This document shows positions 21,619 to 33,902 of a DNA stretch of 64,000 nucleotides, piece by piece (the first letter of the stretch is position 1; the number at the start of each line of letters is the position of its first letter). Under the pieces are notes generated by a model that saw only the letters and a program-made list of their open reading frames with translations, was not told where the DNA came from and searched no databases. The translations under genes and the position numbers were made by a program. The DNA is from Sordariomycetes sp. S80-01Y. Its lineage: Eukaryota > Ascomycota > Sordariomycetes. The stretch is taken from contig JAXQJY010000023.1 of assembly GCA_037042185.1 (NCBI GenBank), positions 434,001 through 498,000 on the forward strand, read 5' to 3'.

Positions 21619-24600
21619 AGGGGGTGGCGCCCGTAAGGTCCCTAAAGCCCTCCGCCGAGGATGAATCAGGATTGCAGCGAGGAAACTGCCGCCATCATTG
21701 ATCCAGTCTTGATGGCCGGTCATGAGGTGCTAATACCCCTGACGACATAAGCTCTGGTATCGACCACTTTCAACTCCGAGAGCATCCACGTATATTCTCT
21801 TCGCGTCCCGAACTGCAGATGCACGCTCTGAAAGGACCTTCGACCTTGTGTTAGCGAAAATACGAGTTAGTATCACGGCACCGGAGATGATCAGCGTGTC
21901 TTCAAAGAGGTACATCCATATCCAGCTGAATGCAGATGGGTCCAACCTGGATTCGGGGAACCAACGTCTTGAAACCGCCAGTCATTGTCGAAACATATTC
22001 GTTCCAGAAAACCTCGAATACTGCTTCTGCATCAATGGAAGCTAGGGTCAGTCTGTGGCTTGATTGAGGAGCAGATCTGCTAACATCGTTGTCAGGCTCG
22101 CTTCCAAGGTTGTGTTTGACCTAGGCAAGGAAGCTTCTGTGCACAAATATTTCAGAGGCCTTTTTGGTTTTAATGAAGCCTTTCCACTCTACATCCTACA
22201 CTGCTGCGCTCCGTAGCTGAACTATTGATGATTTGGACGGTTGGGGTGTCGGACCCAACACGCGGTGTTTGCACGAATTCCGGAGCTGCTACCCTGCACA
22301 CAGCAGATACCTCTAGGGCATGGGCTAGCATCATGTTGAGTTTCGGCTCGTTCAATGGTGAATAGATCAGTAGGGAGCATATAACGGGTGTTTAGTATAG
22401 ACCAGGTAGCTGTAGCTGTCATATAGCCCCAAAGCTCCCAAACGTTGCTCGTCTGACGAACTCGACGGAGCTGCCACCAATTTGGATCCCTCTGCACGTG
22501 ACCAACAATTGAGAACGCTTTGGAAGGGGGCAGACTCCCTGGACAATTTGTCACATCAAAGTCACCTCATCTTGAAGCTCGAAGTTCCTCGGTGAGATGT
22601 ACGGCCAGCCACGTCTGCTGTAAGGCAGAGCCTGCGGAAGATTTCTGCTGGTGGAGGGTCCCATGGGCAGCGACTCGCACTCAAGATCGTGTTGCGCGTC
22701 TGCGGCACGGTGAGCTGGGATTTGTTGGCCATGCTCCCCAGACGCTGACGTTGTGTTACAGTGACAGCTCAGGCATCAAGTTGACGCGGCTGTTGGCGCG
22801 CATTTCCATCAGTCATGGTCGACTCCAGCGTCATTTCCTAAGTGCTCAGATTGTTGCCCCGGATGGCCTGACGTCCGCGAGCTAGGAGGCTCTAGACCGA
22901 CCCGCTGCCCCTTTTTCTTCATCTTCAACAATGCAGCTCCGAGACACGTCGAGATATCCAGACCCGAGGACGCCAGACCACGACTCGGCAACTTGAACTT
23001 GAAAGTCACAGGGTGGATCTCGAGATGCAAGCTTAAAAGGGCTGCGTTGGCACGGTGGATCCGCCGCCTCACTCTCTTCTCAAACGTCGGCCAATGGCTC
23101 TGATCAGGTGGATGCCTGCACCCTTGGCTGCCCCTATCGCATCCAGCCCACCTCGATCGACGGCATCGCGACAGAAGCCGGACCTCTTCTCGTTGGACGC
23201 AGAACGCGCGGAATGCAAGCAGAACATCTCATCACCGCGCCCAGGGAGGGAGGTCGAGCACGAATGGGGACGCCATCTCGGTGTCAGGCTTTGGGCTCGG
23301 CTTGCGCCAGGCTGCGCCAGGCTTTGCGGGATGCCTTAGTGTCGCAGACCGACCTGCTGCCGTAGATGGCGCTGACCAAGGAAAAGGAAGCCACGCCGGT
23401 CAGCACATTGGCCTGTTGATCATCGGTGGGCGGCATGAAGAAGAAGATGATGATGATGACAGAATTTACCAGGGCCTGGCCGACACGAGGAAGGAGCAAA
23501 CATGCGTGGTGGGATGAGTTCGTAAGGGTCTGTTGATTGCTTTTTCCTGACGGCTGCCCGGATTCTGAGACTACCGGCGATGTCATGGCCTGGGGATCGG
23601 TTGGTGTTGCTTTTTATCTTGGGCGTCGAGAAAACGACGAGTAACATTCATCTGCGGCTTCCCGGTGCAGCGTCAGTGGGATGAGACGGCGATCCTGGAA
23701 GCGGCGTCACACAGTCGCCGCGGCTCCAAGACACCAAAAACCACATCCAGATAGGAGATGCACTGGGGAACGCCCACCCGGGACTGTATGTGACCCGATG
23801 GCGCGTCGAGCTTGGTCTCGATGCAACGCGCGCGCTGTCTTGGATGCCGCCAGCACTTCGGCGACTCGGTGACCTCTGGCTGGGAGAGCGAGCTGCACTA
23901 GGCCGGGCCGCTCCCGCGGGCGTCGTGTCGCCCACGAAGGGGAAGCGCGCAGCGAGCGCACAGCAACACAGCAACTTGAAGCGCGCACTGGGCGTGGAAA
24001 TGGTGGTGGACTCGGCGGCGCAGCAGTGGCAGCAATGCAGCAACACGGCAGCTGGTATGTGGGATGCCTCTGCCACCGAGTCTGCGACTGCGAGTCTTTA
24101 CGCCGCAAGGTAAGGTAGCCTCTGGGGGGGTGTGGCATCCGGTCGGTCAGCTCTGGCTTGCTTCATGCCGTGCCGCGCGAGCAGAATGGCAAACAAGCTG
24201 GGCGTTTGATGGCTGGAACAGGAACCGGCCTGAGATGCCAACGCACTGCAACCACGAATCGAATCAGGGCCCCCCCGTGGCTTTGATCCCAGAGACCCGC
24301 GCGATTGGACCACATCGGGGCTCTCCCTGGGTCTCGGGGCGCCACCATTGGTCAGACGGCCTCGACCGCACCGCAGAGGCACTAAAAGGCGCCCAGAGGC
24401 GCTGTGGCTCCAGGCTGCCAGCGGTCCCAGTCCCCACCCACTCAACCACTGGCACTGGCACTGCGCTGCGGTGCGCTGCACTCCAGCCTGAGACTGAGCC
24501 ACCGGCATCCCGGGCGCAACACCACGGCGATTATTTCTGCCTCAAGCTCTGCCACCACCCACCCACCTCATCCCACCTTCATGCACGCTTCAACCTCGAC

Positions 24601-25004
24601 AGGGTTACAGGGGCCTGTCGGTGGAGGACCGCTTGGACGCCTCACTCATCTACTGGTCCTCCCACCTCGTCACTGTCCTCACTCGCGTCTTTAAGCTGCC
24701 TCCATCCTCGTCTCACCCTCCATTGCCGCCCTCTGGCTTTTGGTCTTTCTCGTCCAATTTCTGGTCAACAAACTCCAACAAAACCCTTTTGCTTCTCCCC
24801 CGACTCTGGATCTTCTCCTTTCTCGAGTGCTCAGTGCAAGCCTCACTTATTGTATCCCCTTCTTCTCATCTCTTCACCAACCATTCACTCAGGCTGTTTC
24901 CTGACAAACAACGACCACCCCCGTCCCCGTCCATCTATCTAATCGCCTACGAGAACCCACCCCGGCCCCTCTGCCATTCGCTCATCGTCGCTTCACATCA
25001 CAAC
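21619..25004. other. Long region upstream of the zinc-finger gene
   Basis: Besides the possible remnant at 21730-22554 I see no gene. From about 24500 to 25004 the plus strand is strongly C/T-rich, typical of a fungal leader and promoter of a regulated gene. Frames at 23.6-24.9 kb are shadows of this skewed composition. Confidence 0.45.
21730..22554 (-). pseudogene. Possible remnant of a host membrane-protein gene
   Basis: Minus-strand pieces have protein-like make-up: WELWGYMTATATWSILNTRY near 22.4 kb, AEAVFEVFWNEYVSTMTGG near 22.0 kb and SAFSWIWMYLFEDTLIISG near 21.9 kb, the last followed by a charged helix. Pieces two and three lie in different frames with no obvious intron between them, so the copy looks broken by a frameshift near 21.96 kb. 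I do not recognise the family. It could instead be a real gene whose splice sites I failed to see. Confidence 0.3.
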
Positions 25005-26812
25005 ATGAACAACGAGCAAAATCGTATAGCCCAGCTTGAGCTTCACAACGCCTTCCTCGTGGCCCAACTCGCAAAGCAGAACGGCTTGAACGCATCGGCA
25101 AATCCTCAACATGCTTTCGACGACGCTGGCAACGCCCTTCAACCCCCAAATGCCCTCGTCCGGAGCCAGTCAAATATGGGCTACGGCTCCGGCAACGCCG
25201 TGATGGTATGCCGTCCTGAACTAATCTCACCAGACTCATTGCTTATGCTTCCCAGGGACAGTACGACTCCCACCCGCAGGCCGTAAAGCGCCAGAGGGCC
25301 TACTCCCAGCAGGCCTCAAGCGGGATGCCTTTTCGCAACAACGGCTCCATTGCGCCGCTTAGTGCACCTATGGCTCGCTCCCAGTCCTCTCGCCCCCGGT
25401 CCCGTGGTGACATGCAGAGGTCTCCCAGTGGCCTCTCGCCGCAACCGCTCCATAGCATCCGCGAGCAGGGAGGCATCGACTCGGAGGGCCCTGGTGTTGG
25501 CATGGACCCGGACGACTTCCTTGCGAGTCGACCCGACGAGAGCTCCTATCTCTCCATGACCAGCACCAACCTGTCCCCAACGGCCCTTGACCAACACCAC
25601 CAGGGTCCAGGTATTGCGCCGCCTTCCCTCGTCTCCGGCTCCTCGGCACTCGAGGACAGCCCAGACATGTCCCGCCAGCACAGCTCTTTCGGCCAGTGGC
25701 ATGCAAGCACGCCCATGATCAACTCGACTTCTCAGCAGTCCTTCTTCGGCGATTCCGCCTGGGGCGAGTCCCAGTCATTCATCATGCCTGAGGGCGACGA
25801 CCCCAAATCGTACGCCTCCTCCCAGGACTTTGTTGGTTTTGGCGGCGCTTTCCCGACGGCAGAGAATTATGCCAACAACATGTTTTTGCCCCTCGAGTCG
25901 GTTTCCATGGATCGGTCCGCTTCAAACAACAGCAACTGTAGCAACCGCTCCACGGCGTCCAACCTCGAGAAGCGTGCCAGGGAACGTCACGAGCAAGTTC
26001 TCCGCAACAGCGCAACGGCCATCAAGCCCAAGCCCCAAGAACCCGGCAAAGAAGCAGGCCCCGCCAAGAAGATCGCCGTCAGCAAGCCTGCTCCTGCACG
26101 CCGCAAGCAGAACAAGGTCACCTGTCCTGTCTGCCCCAATCATCCCGAGTTCAGGGGCGAGCATGAAAGGAACCGCCACATGGCTTCCAAACACGCCGAC
26201 ACGGTCACCAAGTTCATCTGCCGGGATCCGGCTGCTGCGGGCCTCCAGTCTTCTGTCCAGCCCAAGGTACCTTTGAAGGGCTGCAAAGCTTGTGACAGCG
26301 GCAAGCTCTACGGTGCTTACTACAACGCCGGTGCCCACCTTCGTCGCTGGCACTTCAACCCAAGAGCATCCCGCGGAAAGGGCAAGAGGAGCGAGAAGCG
26401 AGGTGGCAGTGCCGGCGGCTACTGGCCTGAGATGGACGACCTCAAGGTCTGGTTCGAGGAGGTCACGGTGCCCAAAGATCAACAGACAAAGAGCCAGAAG
26501 AGCCCAGTCATTGAAGTTGATGATGACGACATGGCTGAGCTCGAGGACAATGCCGAAGACACCCCCGAGAACGAGCTTCCAGCGTTCATGGAAACTAACA
26601 CCGGCTTCGAGATGCCTGAAACACAGCCCAGTCAGCCCTGCTCAATGATTCCCGACCTCAACCAAGCTGGCAATTTTCAAGCGACCGGGACTGAGCTGTT
26701 CGACTTTGCTGGCTATCCCGAGGCCAGCTATGGCGACAACGCCCCTCCTTTCTTTGGATCGGGCTCACCTGCTACCTTCACGCCTGCGTCCAACTATGAA
26801 CTCTGGTGTTAA
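25005..26812 (+). CDS. Nuclear protein with two Cys2His2-like fingers (DUF7896-type)
   Basis: Two exons, 25005-25205 and 25256-26812, with a 50-nt intron; 585 aa. The first 350 residues are Ser/Gln/Pro-rich and disordered, with a basic stretch near 300-350. Two zinc-binding pairs follow with identical spacing, C-x2-C-x14-H-x4-H: C357/C360/H375/H380 (CPVCPNHPEF...HMASKH) and C410/C413/H428/H433 (CKACDSGKLYGAYYNAGAHL then RRWH). The second, with its GAYYNAGAHLRR core and the basic KGKRSEKRGG after it, matches a fungal domain I know as DUF7896. An acidic stretch (VDDDDMAELEDNAED) and a Ser/Phe-rich tail could activate transcription. The long C/T-rich upstream region suits a regulatory gene. The targets are unknown. 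Confidence 0.88.
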
Positions 26813-27427
26813 GTCACCGTGGGCTATGCTGTTCTGCGCTTTGCTAGACGTCCATCCAAGAGCTTCCCCGTTGCCGCTTAGCCTTGTTACGATACTTCAC
26901 TACGCTTTTCGAAGCATAGCTGATTATCACAATTTCGATTTGGAGAAGAGAAAACCCCGAAAACGAAGGAGAAAAAAAAAGAATCTGATTCGCTTGCAAC
27001 AGACGAGGCAGACCGACAAGGCGTATCAAGTATGCCTTGGCTGCCCCGTCCCCCCTTACGTCTGTTTAGTTTTCTCTTCACTGCACATATTCTGCACTTT
27101 TTCAATCACTGGTTGGCTGCTCTTAGCCCACCAGCTGTATTTCTGCACGGCCTCTATGGCTCGGGGAGGAGATTGGGATACGTTTTTCGATCCTTCAGGG
27201 ATACGTTATTCACCTCGCGCCCATGACACTGTGTGTCTCGCGCATCTAATTTCGTCGCCGTCAGGCCACGGCGAAACATCAGCAAACGTTACATCAGCGC
27301 GCCTCAAGGCACGCGGCTTTACATAATACGCTACATGGGAATGGGGTTGACACTGTTGGAAAGACCACATAGACGGGATATATACGACTTCATGATAGTC
27401 TCGGAATAGCGGCGAGCGCTTCTTGGC
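26813..27427. other. Intergenic 3' flank
   Basis: Holds the 3' end of the zinc-finger gene, with an A-rich stretch near 26965-26980. No gene is recognised. Confidence 0.45.
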
Positions 27428-27784
27428 CTAGGATTTTTGGCGTTTCTTGGAAGGCATGCATGGTAACGGAGTTTTTGTATTTGAGGTTCGAAGGGGAAGC
27501 CCGGGATGGGGCTGGCTTGGTGTTCTGGATATCCCGCCGGCACCGGCGGTTGATAAGTCGATTGTGCGTGTTTTTCTGTACCATTTTCCACCAGAGATGC
27601 GACCTAAAGAGTCTGCAAATCGATCCAGGCTTAATGCCTTTGATCCATCAATAAGTTTCTTCATCTCGCTTTTTGACCAGCGCCTCGTGACCGTCTGTGT
27701 TTTTGCTTGTCGCTCTTCGACTTCCTCAGTATCTGCGTGCTCTCTGATCGCCCAAAGCTTGGCGAGATGAAGCTGATCTCCCAT
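27428..27784 (-). CDS. Doubtful small basic protein
   Basis: A 118-codon frame on the minus strand. Residues 30-70 look protein-like (RRWSKSEMKKLIDGSKALSL, then DRFADSLGRISGG) and the tail is basic (KKRQKS). I do not recognise it. Its ATG lies only 59 bases from the start of the divergent gene at 27844, a tight fit for two promoters. It could equally be leader sequence of that gene read backwards. Confidence 0.28.
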   Translation of the reverse strand: MGDQLHLAKLWAIREHADTEEVEERQAKTQTVTRRWSKSEMKKLIDGSKALSLDRFADSLGRISGGKWYRKTRTIDLSTAGAGGISRTPSQPHPGLPLRTSNTKTPLPCMPSKKRQKS

Positions 27785-27843
27785 ATCCTAAGCTCCACTT
27801 CACGAACAGATACTAACCAACTTCAACATCACCTCTTGCAACA

Positions 27844-28704
27844 ATGGAACCCAACCCACCACAGCCATCGCAAAAGCCAGAATCATCTAGCAGCAAACAT
27901 CAGCGCGGCTCGTCAGCGATGTCTCCTCTCGTGCTGCGCATCTACGACAGCATTTTCACCTCCATTTCCCCTTCCCTGCGCCCTCTCATCCAAACCATCT
28001 TCCAGCACAGCGCATCCCGCGGCCTCGCGCGTCTCCTCGCTGCCATCACAATATCCCACATCCTACGCTTCGCCTTCCCGCAGCTACTCTTCTTCTGGCC
28101 GCACGCCCTGGCGGAGATGAAGCTCGCGCGGTCCTCGCCGCACTACCACCTCCAGTCCTCCGTCGCCTTCTCCTGGGCCGGCTTCGCGGCGTGGAGCCTG
28201 TGCGCGCTGGGGCTGAAGAGGGCGAAGGCGACGGCGCGCGAGGGCATGAGGAGGGATGCCACCGGCGACGGCTGGTGCGTGCTGTTCCTGGTCCTCGGTG
28301 TGCTGAGCCTGGAAGGGGCCTACGTGCAGACCTGCTGGTGCGGCGCGCAGCTCTGGGCTTACTACGCGCTATTCCGCTCCGGGGAGGCGGAGCATGCCTT
28401 CCTGGAGACGTTCCTGGCGGAGAATAGCTGGAGGGTTATGGCGCAGTTGGGCTTGCTGGTTGGATGGCTTGTTAATGGCGTTTTCCCTGCTTTGAGGAGT
28501 GTGGTGACGGAGAGGAGCTGGCTGAGGGGTGCCGCGTATGCCGTGACTGTGTATGGCACGGTGAAGGCGGTCAGGAAGAGCAACAAGTACTTTTTGCTCC
28601 TGGAGATGATGGATGTTTGGGTCATGGCGGCTTGGCTGGCGCTTGGGGCTGGCGTTGCGGGGATGGAGAGGTTGCGGAAGAGAGCGAACATAAAATTCAA
28701 GTAG
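27844..28704 (+). CDS. Multi-pass membrane protein of unknown function
   Basis: Single exon, 286 aa. After a Ser/Pro-rich start of about 25 residues there are probably five hydrophobic segments: near 62-84 (RLLAAITISHILRFAFPQLL), 100-122 (SSVAFSWAGFAAWSLCALGL), 135-155 (WCVLFLVLGVLSLEGAYV), 195-215 (MAQLGLLVGWLVNGVFPAL) and 258-278 (VWVMAAWLALGAGVAGM). Short basic loops separate them and the tail is basic (RLRKRANIKFK). It looks like a conserved ascomycete membrane protein, but I cannot name the family. An internal ATG at residue 26 (SPLVLRIYD) could also serve as start. Confidence 0.7.
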   Translation: MEPNPPQPSQKPESSSSKHQRGSSAMSPLVLRIYDSIFTSISPSLRPLIQTIFQHSASRGLARLLAAITISHILRFAFPQLLFFWPHALAEMKLARSSPHYHLQSSVAFSWAGFAAWSLCALGLKRAKATAREGMRRDATGDGWCVLFLVLGVLSLEGAYVQTCWCGAQLWAYYALFRSGEAEHAFLETFLAENSWRVMAQLGLLVGWLVNGVFPALRSVVTERSWLRGAAYAVTVYGTVKAVRKSNKYFLLLEMMDVWVMAAWLALGAGVAGMERLRKRANIKFK

Positions 28705-28892
28705 TCGAAAGAATACGTATTCCTAGCATGCTCTCTTCTAGTCTAGAACTAGATCTTCGAAGGGAATGTCCTCTTTTCTACAATCAGCCTTTGCAGTTCG
28801 ATACAACTTGAAGCCCCAGGGGTTCATTGTAATAAATATTCCCGCGGTGTGGAAATGTATCAGTAGCGGACAGATCGTGTCAATACAAGTTA

Positions 28893-31800
28893 TTAGACCA
28901 CACCTTCCAGCCTCTGAGCTTCGCACATCCGAGCGTACACCCCCCCCTGGACAGCAAGCTCATCATGGCTTCCACTCTCGACAATTTTGCCCCCATGAAA
29001 GACATAAATGCAGTGGGCATCTCGGACGGTCGACAGACGGTGCGCAACTGCAATGGTGATGCGATCCTCGTAAGATGCCACTTCCATGAGCGCCCCTTGA
29101 ACGAGCTTTTCCGATTCGGTGTCCAGCGCGCTCGTAGCCTCGTCAAGCAGGATGACTCCGGGCTTACGAACCAGCGCACGCGCAATTGCGATGCGCTGCC
29201 GCTGGCCTCCTGACAGTTGGTTGCCGCTCGTGCCACAGGGCGTGTCAAGGCCTTCGGGCAGCGAGCATATGAAGTCCCAGGCGTTGGCTGACCGACATGC
29301 TTCTACTAGCAGGCTATCTGGCGCTGGATCTGTCGCGTTCAAGCCTGGTACCCCCTGTGAGATGTTCTCGCGGATGGTGCCCGGGAAGAGCGTAGGCTCT
29401 TGCTGCACAAGGGCGATCTGATTGCGGTAGAGAATGGGGTTGATGGAAGATAGCGGCAATGAAGAGTCGATGACGATGCTGCCGCTCGATGGGTCGTAGA
29501 AGCGCTCTAGCAGGGAGATCATGGTGCTCTTCCCGCATCCCGAGGCGCCCACAAAGGCAACGAACTCGCCACGTTTGATCTGAACAAGGTAAGCACTACT
29601 AAGGCCAGTACACTGGGGAAATGCAACCCTTACCGAGAGAGATACGCCCTTAAGCACCGGGGTCTCTGGTGCGAGGGGGTACGAAAAGTGCACGTCGTCA
29701 AAGTCGTAGGAGGCACAACCATGTGGAGGTCCTTGCTCTCGATTTTCATCGTTCTCGCTGATCGTGGCCCTGAGATCGCTTAGCCAGAAGTAGTAGTTGG
29801 CCGCTTGGTTTGCTTTGGTGAAACCTAGAAATCTTCAGCTCCTGAATCTATGACCACGGAAACTCACGCGATATGTACTTACTGCTTGCAAAGCTGAAGG
29901 CCAAGGCAGCAGCTTGGCCGGAGAAATAAACTCCCATGAAAGACACTATGAACTGGTAAAGACTGATCTCTCCGTCGTTGATCAACTTTGATCCCCACCA
30001 GAACCCCAAGGCCAGCACGAAGTACTCGACGGCTTGCGTGAGTGAGAACCAGGCCATCATATGGAACATGGAGCCGCTCGTTGCGGAAATCGCAATATCC
30101 AGCTCGTTCACGTACTTTTGCAGCACAGTGCTCTCGAGGGCGAGCGAAGAAACAGTCCGGATGGCCATAACTGCCTCGGAGGCCACTGAAGCGCTCTTTG
30201 ACAATCTTCTCCCCACTTCGTCGTCCATGCTTGCCTCGAGTCTGACACGGGCATAACCACCGATCATAATGGGCGGCAAGCCGACGAACACTCCCACGAG
30301 CCCAAGTTTCCAAGACACCGCGATGGCGAGGACACTCGAGGCTACAACATTGATCGCGGACATGAGGATGATGGAGACAGTGAAGCCCATCAGCTCCAGG
30401 ATGGCCTGAGGGTACGAGTCGAGCTGGCTGGTCAGCGCGCCTACCGTATTCTCGGGCCGGTCGAAGAAACGGAGGTCCTGGCGAAGGAAAGACTCTAGGA
30501 TTTCGCGACGCATCTTCCTGCTAAGGGTCTTCAACGCGGATGTAAGCTTGAGTCCATCTTCGGCTACTGTAACAGCTTCAGGAGTGCTCACCTGTGCAAT
30601 CGTATTCGTCGACCAGCCCATGACGAAGTACACGACCAAGATGCCGAGCGACATGACGAAGAACATTAGCGAGATGAAGTTGCCGCGATCGACGATGTCT
30701 GGAGACGCGAAGACGCTCATGATTTCGCCAAGCAGAAGGGCCTGTCCGGGCTGAACGGCAGCTAGTTGTGAGATAGAGGTTAGCTTGTTTTCTTGGACAG
30801 AGTGAAAGCGTCGTGAAGCTGATACTGAGGAATCTTCCCGCTCGAACTCACTTACCTCCTGCGACGCATGTGGCTAAAGTGGTAGCGAACCAGAGCCAGA
30901 TGTCAGGTGTTCCTTTAAGCAGCTTCCAGATGTTGCGAATGATGCCTGTCTTTGGGTACAAATCATGGTTTTCGCGGGTTTCCGCCGCCTCCAGTCGCTG
31001 CCTTTGCGCCGTTTGGATCCTGGCCAGAGACTGACTTTCATCAGAGGGGAAATGTTCCTTCTGTGGAAGGCTTTCAGTGATGCTTGTATTGCCCAAGTCT
31101 CCCAAATCCGCTTTGGTCGCTGGCGCAAGATTCTGAGCCTTGACAAGCGCGGCATAAACTTTGTTTCGCGCAACCAGGTCTTTGTGGCATCCTTGTTCCA
31201 CGATCTTGCCTCCAGACATGACCACTATATTGTCTGCGCTCCGTATAGTTGCTAGCTTATGGGCGATAACGACGGTCGTGCGATTCTCGGAGGCGCTGTC
31301 GAGAGCCTTTTGGACGACATCCTCAGCATGCGGGTCAAGTGCGCTTGTCGCTTCGTCGAGAAGAAGTATCCTCGGCTCCGAGATGACACTGCGGGCAATA
31401 GCGACTCGCTGCTTTTGTCCACCCGAAAGCAAGCCGCCCCTCTCACCGACGCGTGTGTAGTAACCTTGTGGTAGGTCCTCGATGAAGTCGTGTGCGAAGG
31501 CGAGCTTTGCGGCCTCTTGGACCCGCTGCATCTGGTCTTGGTGCGGTGCTGTCTCCCAGGGAGTGCCGACTAGGCCATTGGCGATGTTCTCGAATACACT
31601 GCCGTTGAAAAGGACAGGTTCCTAGACCGGTTCAGAATTACGTGACATAATGGCTGTGACTGTCAAAGTGGCTTACCTGTTGGACTAGACGGATATTAGT
31701 CCTTAGCCACCTCAGGTTGAGCTCGCTGATATCGTTTCCATCCAGCAGTATACTGCCTGCACATGGATTGTACCAGCGCTCTAGCAACCCGATGATTGTG

Positions 31801-33323
31801 CTCTTCCCTGAGCCGGAAGGTCCCTGACCACCGTTCTAGTTAAAATGGTTCCCGAAAAAGGCGGAAGAAAACTGCTCACCACCAATGCTGTCACCTTGCC
31901 CGCTGGTATCTTCAGGGAGAAGTCATCCAAGACAGTGACATCCGGACGACTGGGATAGCTGAAGTTGATCCCACGCATTTCCAGGGCACCATCCGTGTTA
32001 TCTGGAGTATCACCCAATTCCCCAAAAGGATTTATTAGGGATTTCCTATCAATCAGAGTGAAAAGCTCCGTAGCTGCCGTCGCTGCGCGAGTGAAGGTGA
32101 CCAAGTTTGGGAGTATCTGCATGACCGTGTTTGCGGCCATAATGACGGAAAACAGAACACTGATATCTCAATCAGCCCATTTGTGCCAAGTAAAAGGGTA
32201 CAGTCGATATGTTTCACTTACACAAAAACGGTGCCTAGATCAGATATCTCACCGCGGTCGAGCAGCGCGATCCCCTGCCAGAAGGCCAGGCCCATGCCGG
32301 CGTAGACCACAAAGTATTGGCCACCGAAAACAACGCCATAAAGCTTGTTCTTCCTCATCCCCTGAGCGTACGCATCATTAAGGCGGGACTCATACTTGGC
32401 CATTACCCTCGTTTGAAGGTTGAAGGCGTGGAGCGTACGAAGCCCTCCCAGGACATTCTCGGCGTAGCCACTGGCCTGAGCGTGTATCTGCAGAATCTTG
32501 GTCTCGATCTTGGCGTCGAGGCCGCCGGCTGTGCCAAGAACAATGAGCAGAAGCGGCACCATGAAGATAAGTATCAGAGTTAGCTTCCACTGCGTAGCGA
32601 AAGCAATAATAAAGGCAGTCACAAAGGTCGACATTGCTTGGATGACAATGCCAAGCTTCTCTGCGATGCCAGACTGTATGAGCTTGCCGTTGGTTGTCGC
32701 TTGCTGAGATATAGACCCCGAGCCGCTTTGGTCGTAGTAAGCAATTTCTTGACTGAATGCTGCTTTGAGATAGCTCTGTCGGATGTTTCGGGTCAAATGG
32801 TACGATACATAGGTGAAGAGGGACGCGTAGATATAGGTTGACCCGAGACGGGCAATACCGATATAAACAAAGTAGAGACTGCTTTTTCGTCAGTGCCTTT
32901 CTCAAGGATGATAATAGCGGAAAGATAGGGAAGTTAATACGCTGTTCTGCTGACTGCGGACATGAAGTCATCTGGTACGGAGCCCGCATCGGAAAAGCTG
33001 AATCTGCTGAGCAACGAGAGAAAGTTACCCATGACAAGATTGACCAAGGCGAGTGAGACTCCCGATGCGATTGCAGCAACGAGCGCAATGCTTTCGAGTG
33101 CGTAGAGGTTCGGATTTCCGTAGGTGAAGACTCTCTATAAGTGGTCAGACGCGGAACGGACTCAACCACCAAAAGCCTCAGAGCCGCGCCTCCGGCTTAC
33201 CAGTAAACCATTTTTTCCTTTCTCATTGTTATCTTCCTTGTTCTCTCCGTTGTTTGTATCGATTGAGGTCCTGGCGTCCTTGGTGACTAGCTCGACGCCG
33301 TCGTCTGCCTGGTGAGGATCCAT
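28893..33323 (-). CDS. ABC-B (MDR/P-glycoprotein type) full-length exporter
   Basis: Ten exons: 33323-33201, 33134-32941, 32878-32222, 32159-31880, 31823-31677, 31621-30856, 30761-30592, 30528-29883, 29824-29634 and 29579-28893; 1286 aa, the usual size of fungal MDR1-like pumps. Layout is TMD1-NBD1-TMD2-NBD2. NBD1 has Walker [10 protein letters not shown] (419-427), signature LSGGQ (532-536) and Walker B ILLLDE. NBD2 has GASGCGKST (1069-1077), LSGGQ (1180-1184) and ILLDE (to 1205). Both halves look catalytically intact. It should be a plasma-membrane exporter of hydrophobic compounds. The intron at 30529-30591 is 63 nt with no stop, so retention would add 21 residues. It shares its promoter with the divergent Zn(II)2Cys6 factor, a common arrangement for a pump and its regulator. 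Confidence 0.95.
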
Positions 33324-33902
33324 AGAAGCTGCAATGCTGTTGGCGACGTGCCGTGATGTACAAAGAAAAGAAAAGAGTGGACGAAGAACCTGTTAGATAT
33401 TCCACATTAATCGGCTTGAAGTAAAGGAACTGGAAGTGGAAAGCAAGTCAAGCAAGGAAGAGAAACGATTAAATAGGAGACGGGCAGGCTGCACGAGCGT
33501 GTGCCTCGACGCAACACGCAATCCATATTCGCGTTTCCATCTATCGGACGCTCGAAGGCCATGGAGCTCCGTCCCGTTCTCTAGAGATTTGGAACAACAT
33601 TGCAAATGGGGTTGGACGCGACGGGTCTGTGGTATGACAAGTTCCCTGCTCAGGGACTGTGAATTCGGAGGGCGGAGCCTCCGAGCCTCCGGGCTCCGAA
33701 GGTGCGAAGGTAAACCGTCAGCCTTCGCCGACGTCTTTCTATTCTCATCATTCCATCAGCAACGTCTATCAGGCTCCAGCAGCACAAGTGCCTGTCCTTA
33801 ATTGCACTTCCCACGTGGTTTCTACTTTGCATATACTGAAGGCTGATGTGGCGCCTCGCGCCCGAAGAAAGGTCACCTCACTCAATGGTGTGAAGCTTCG
33901 CA
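33324..33902. promoter_or_regulatory. Shared divergent promoter of exporter and Zn-cluster factor
   Basis: A 579-bp region between the two start codons. It contains a dense CGG/CCG patch at 33664-33700, described separately. No separate gene is seen. Confidence 0.55.
33664..33700. promoter_or_regulatory. CGGAG/CTCCG-rich patch, candidate Zn(II)2Cys6 operator
   Basis: The outer half-sites TTCGGAG (33664-33670) and CTCCGAA (33694-33700) are inverted. Inside lies CGGAGCCTCCG (33673-33683), a CGG-N5-CCG inverted pair. CTCCGAGCCTCCG (33679-33691) recurs, reverse-complemented, at 38005-38017 before xanA. TCGGAGGGCG (33665-33674) recurs at 38047-38056. The patch lies about 200 bases from the factor's ATG and 340 from the exporter's. 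Binding by the adjacent factor is inferred. Confidence 0.5.

Noticed and set aside
24064-24942. 292-codon plus-strand frame upstream of the zinc-finger gene
   Set aside because: Pyrimidine-rich leader DNA read as Ser/Pro/His/Leu; no domain.
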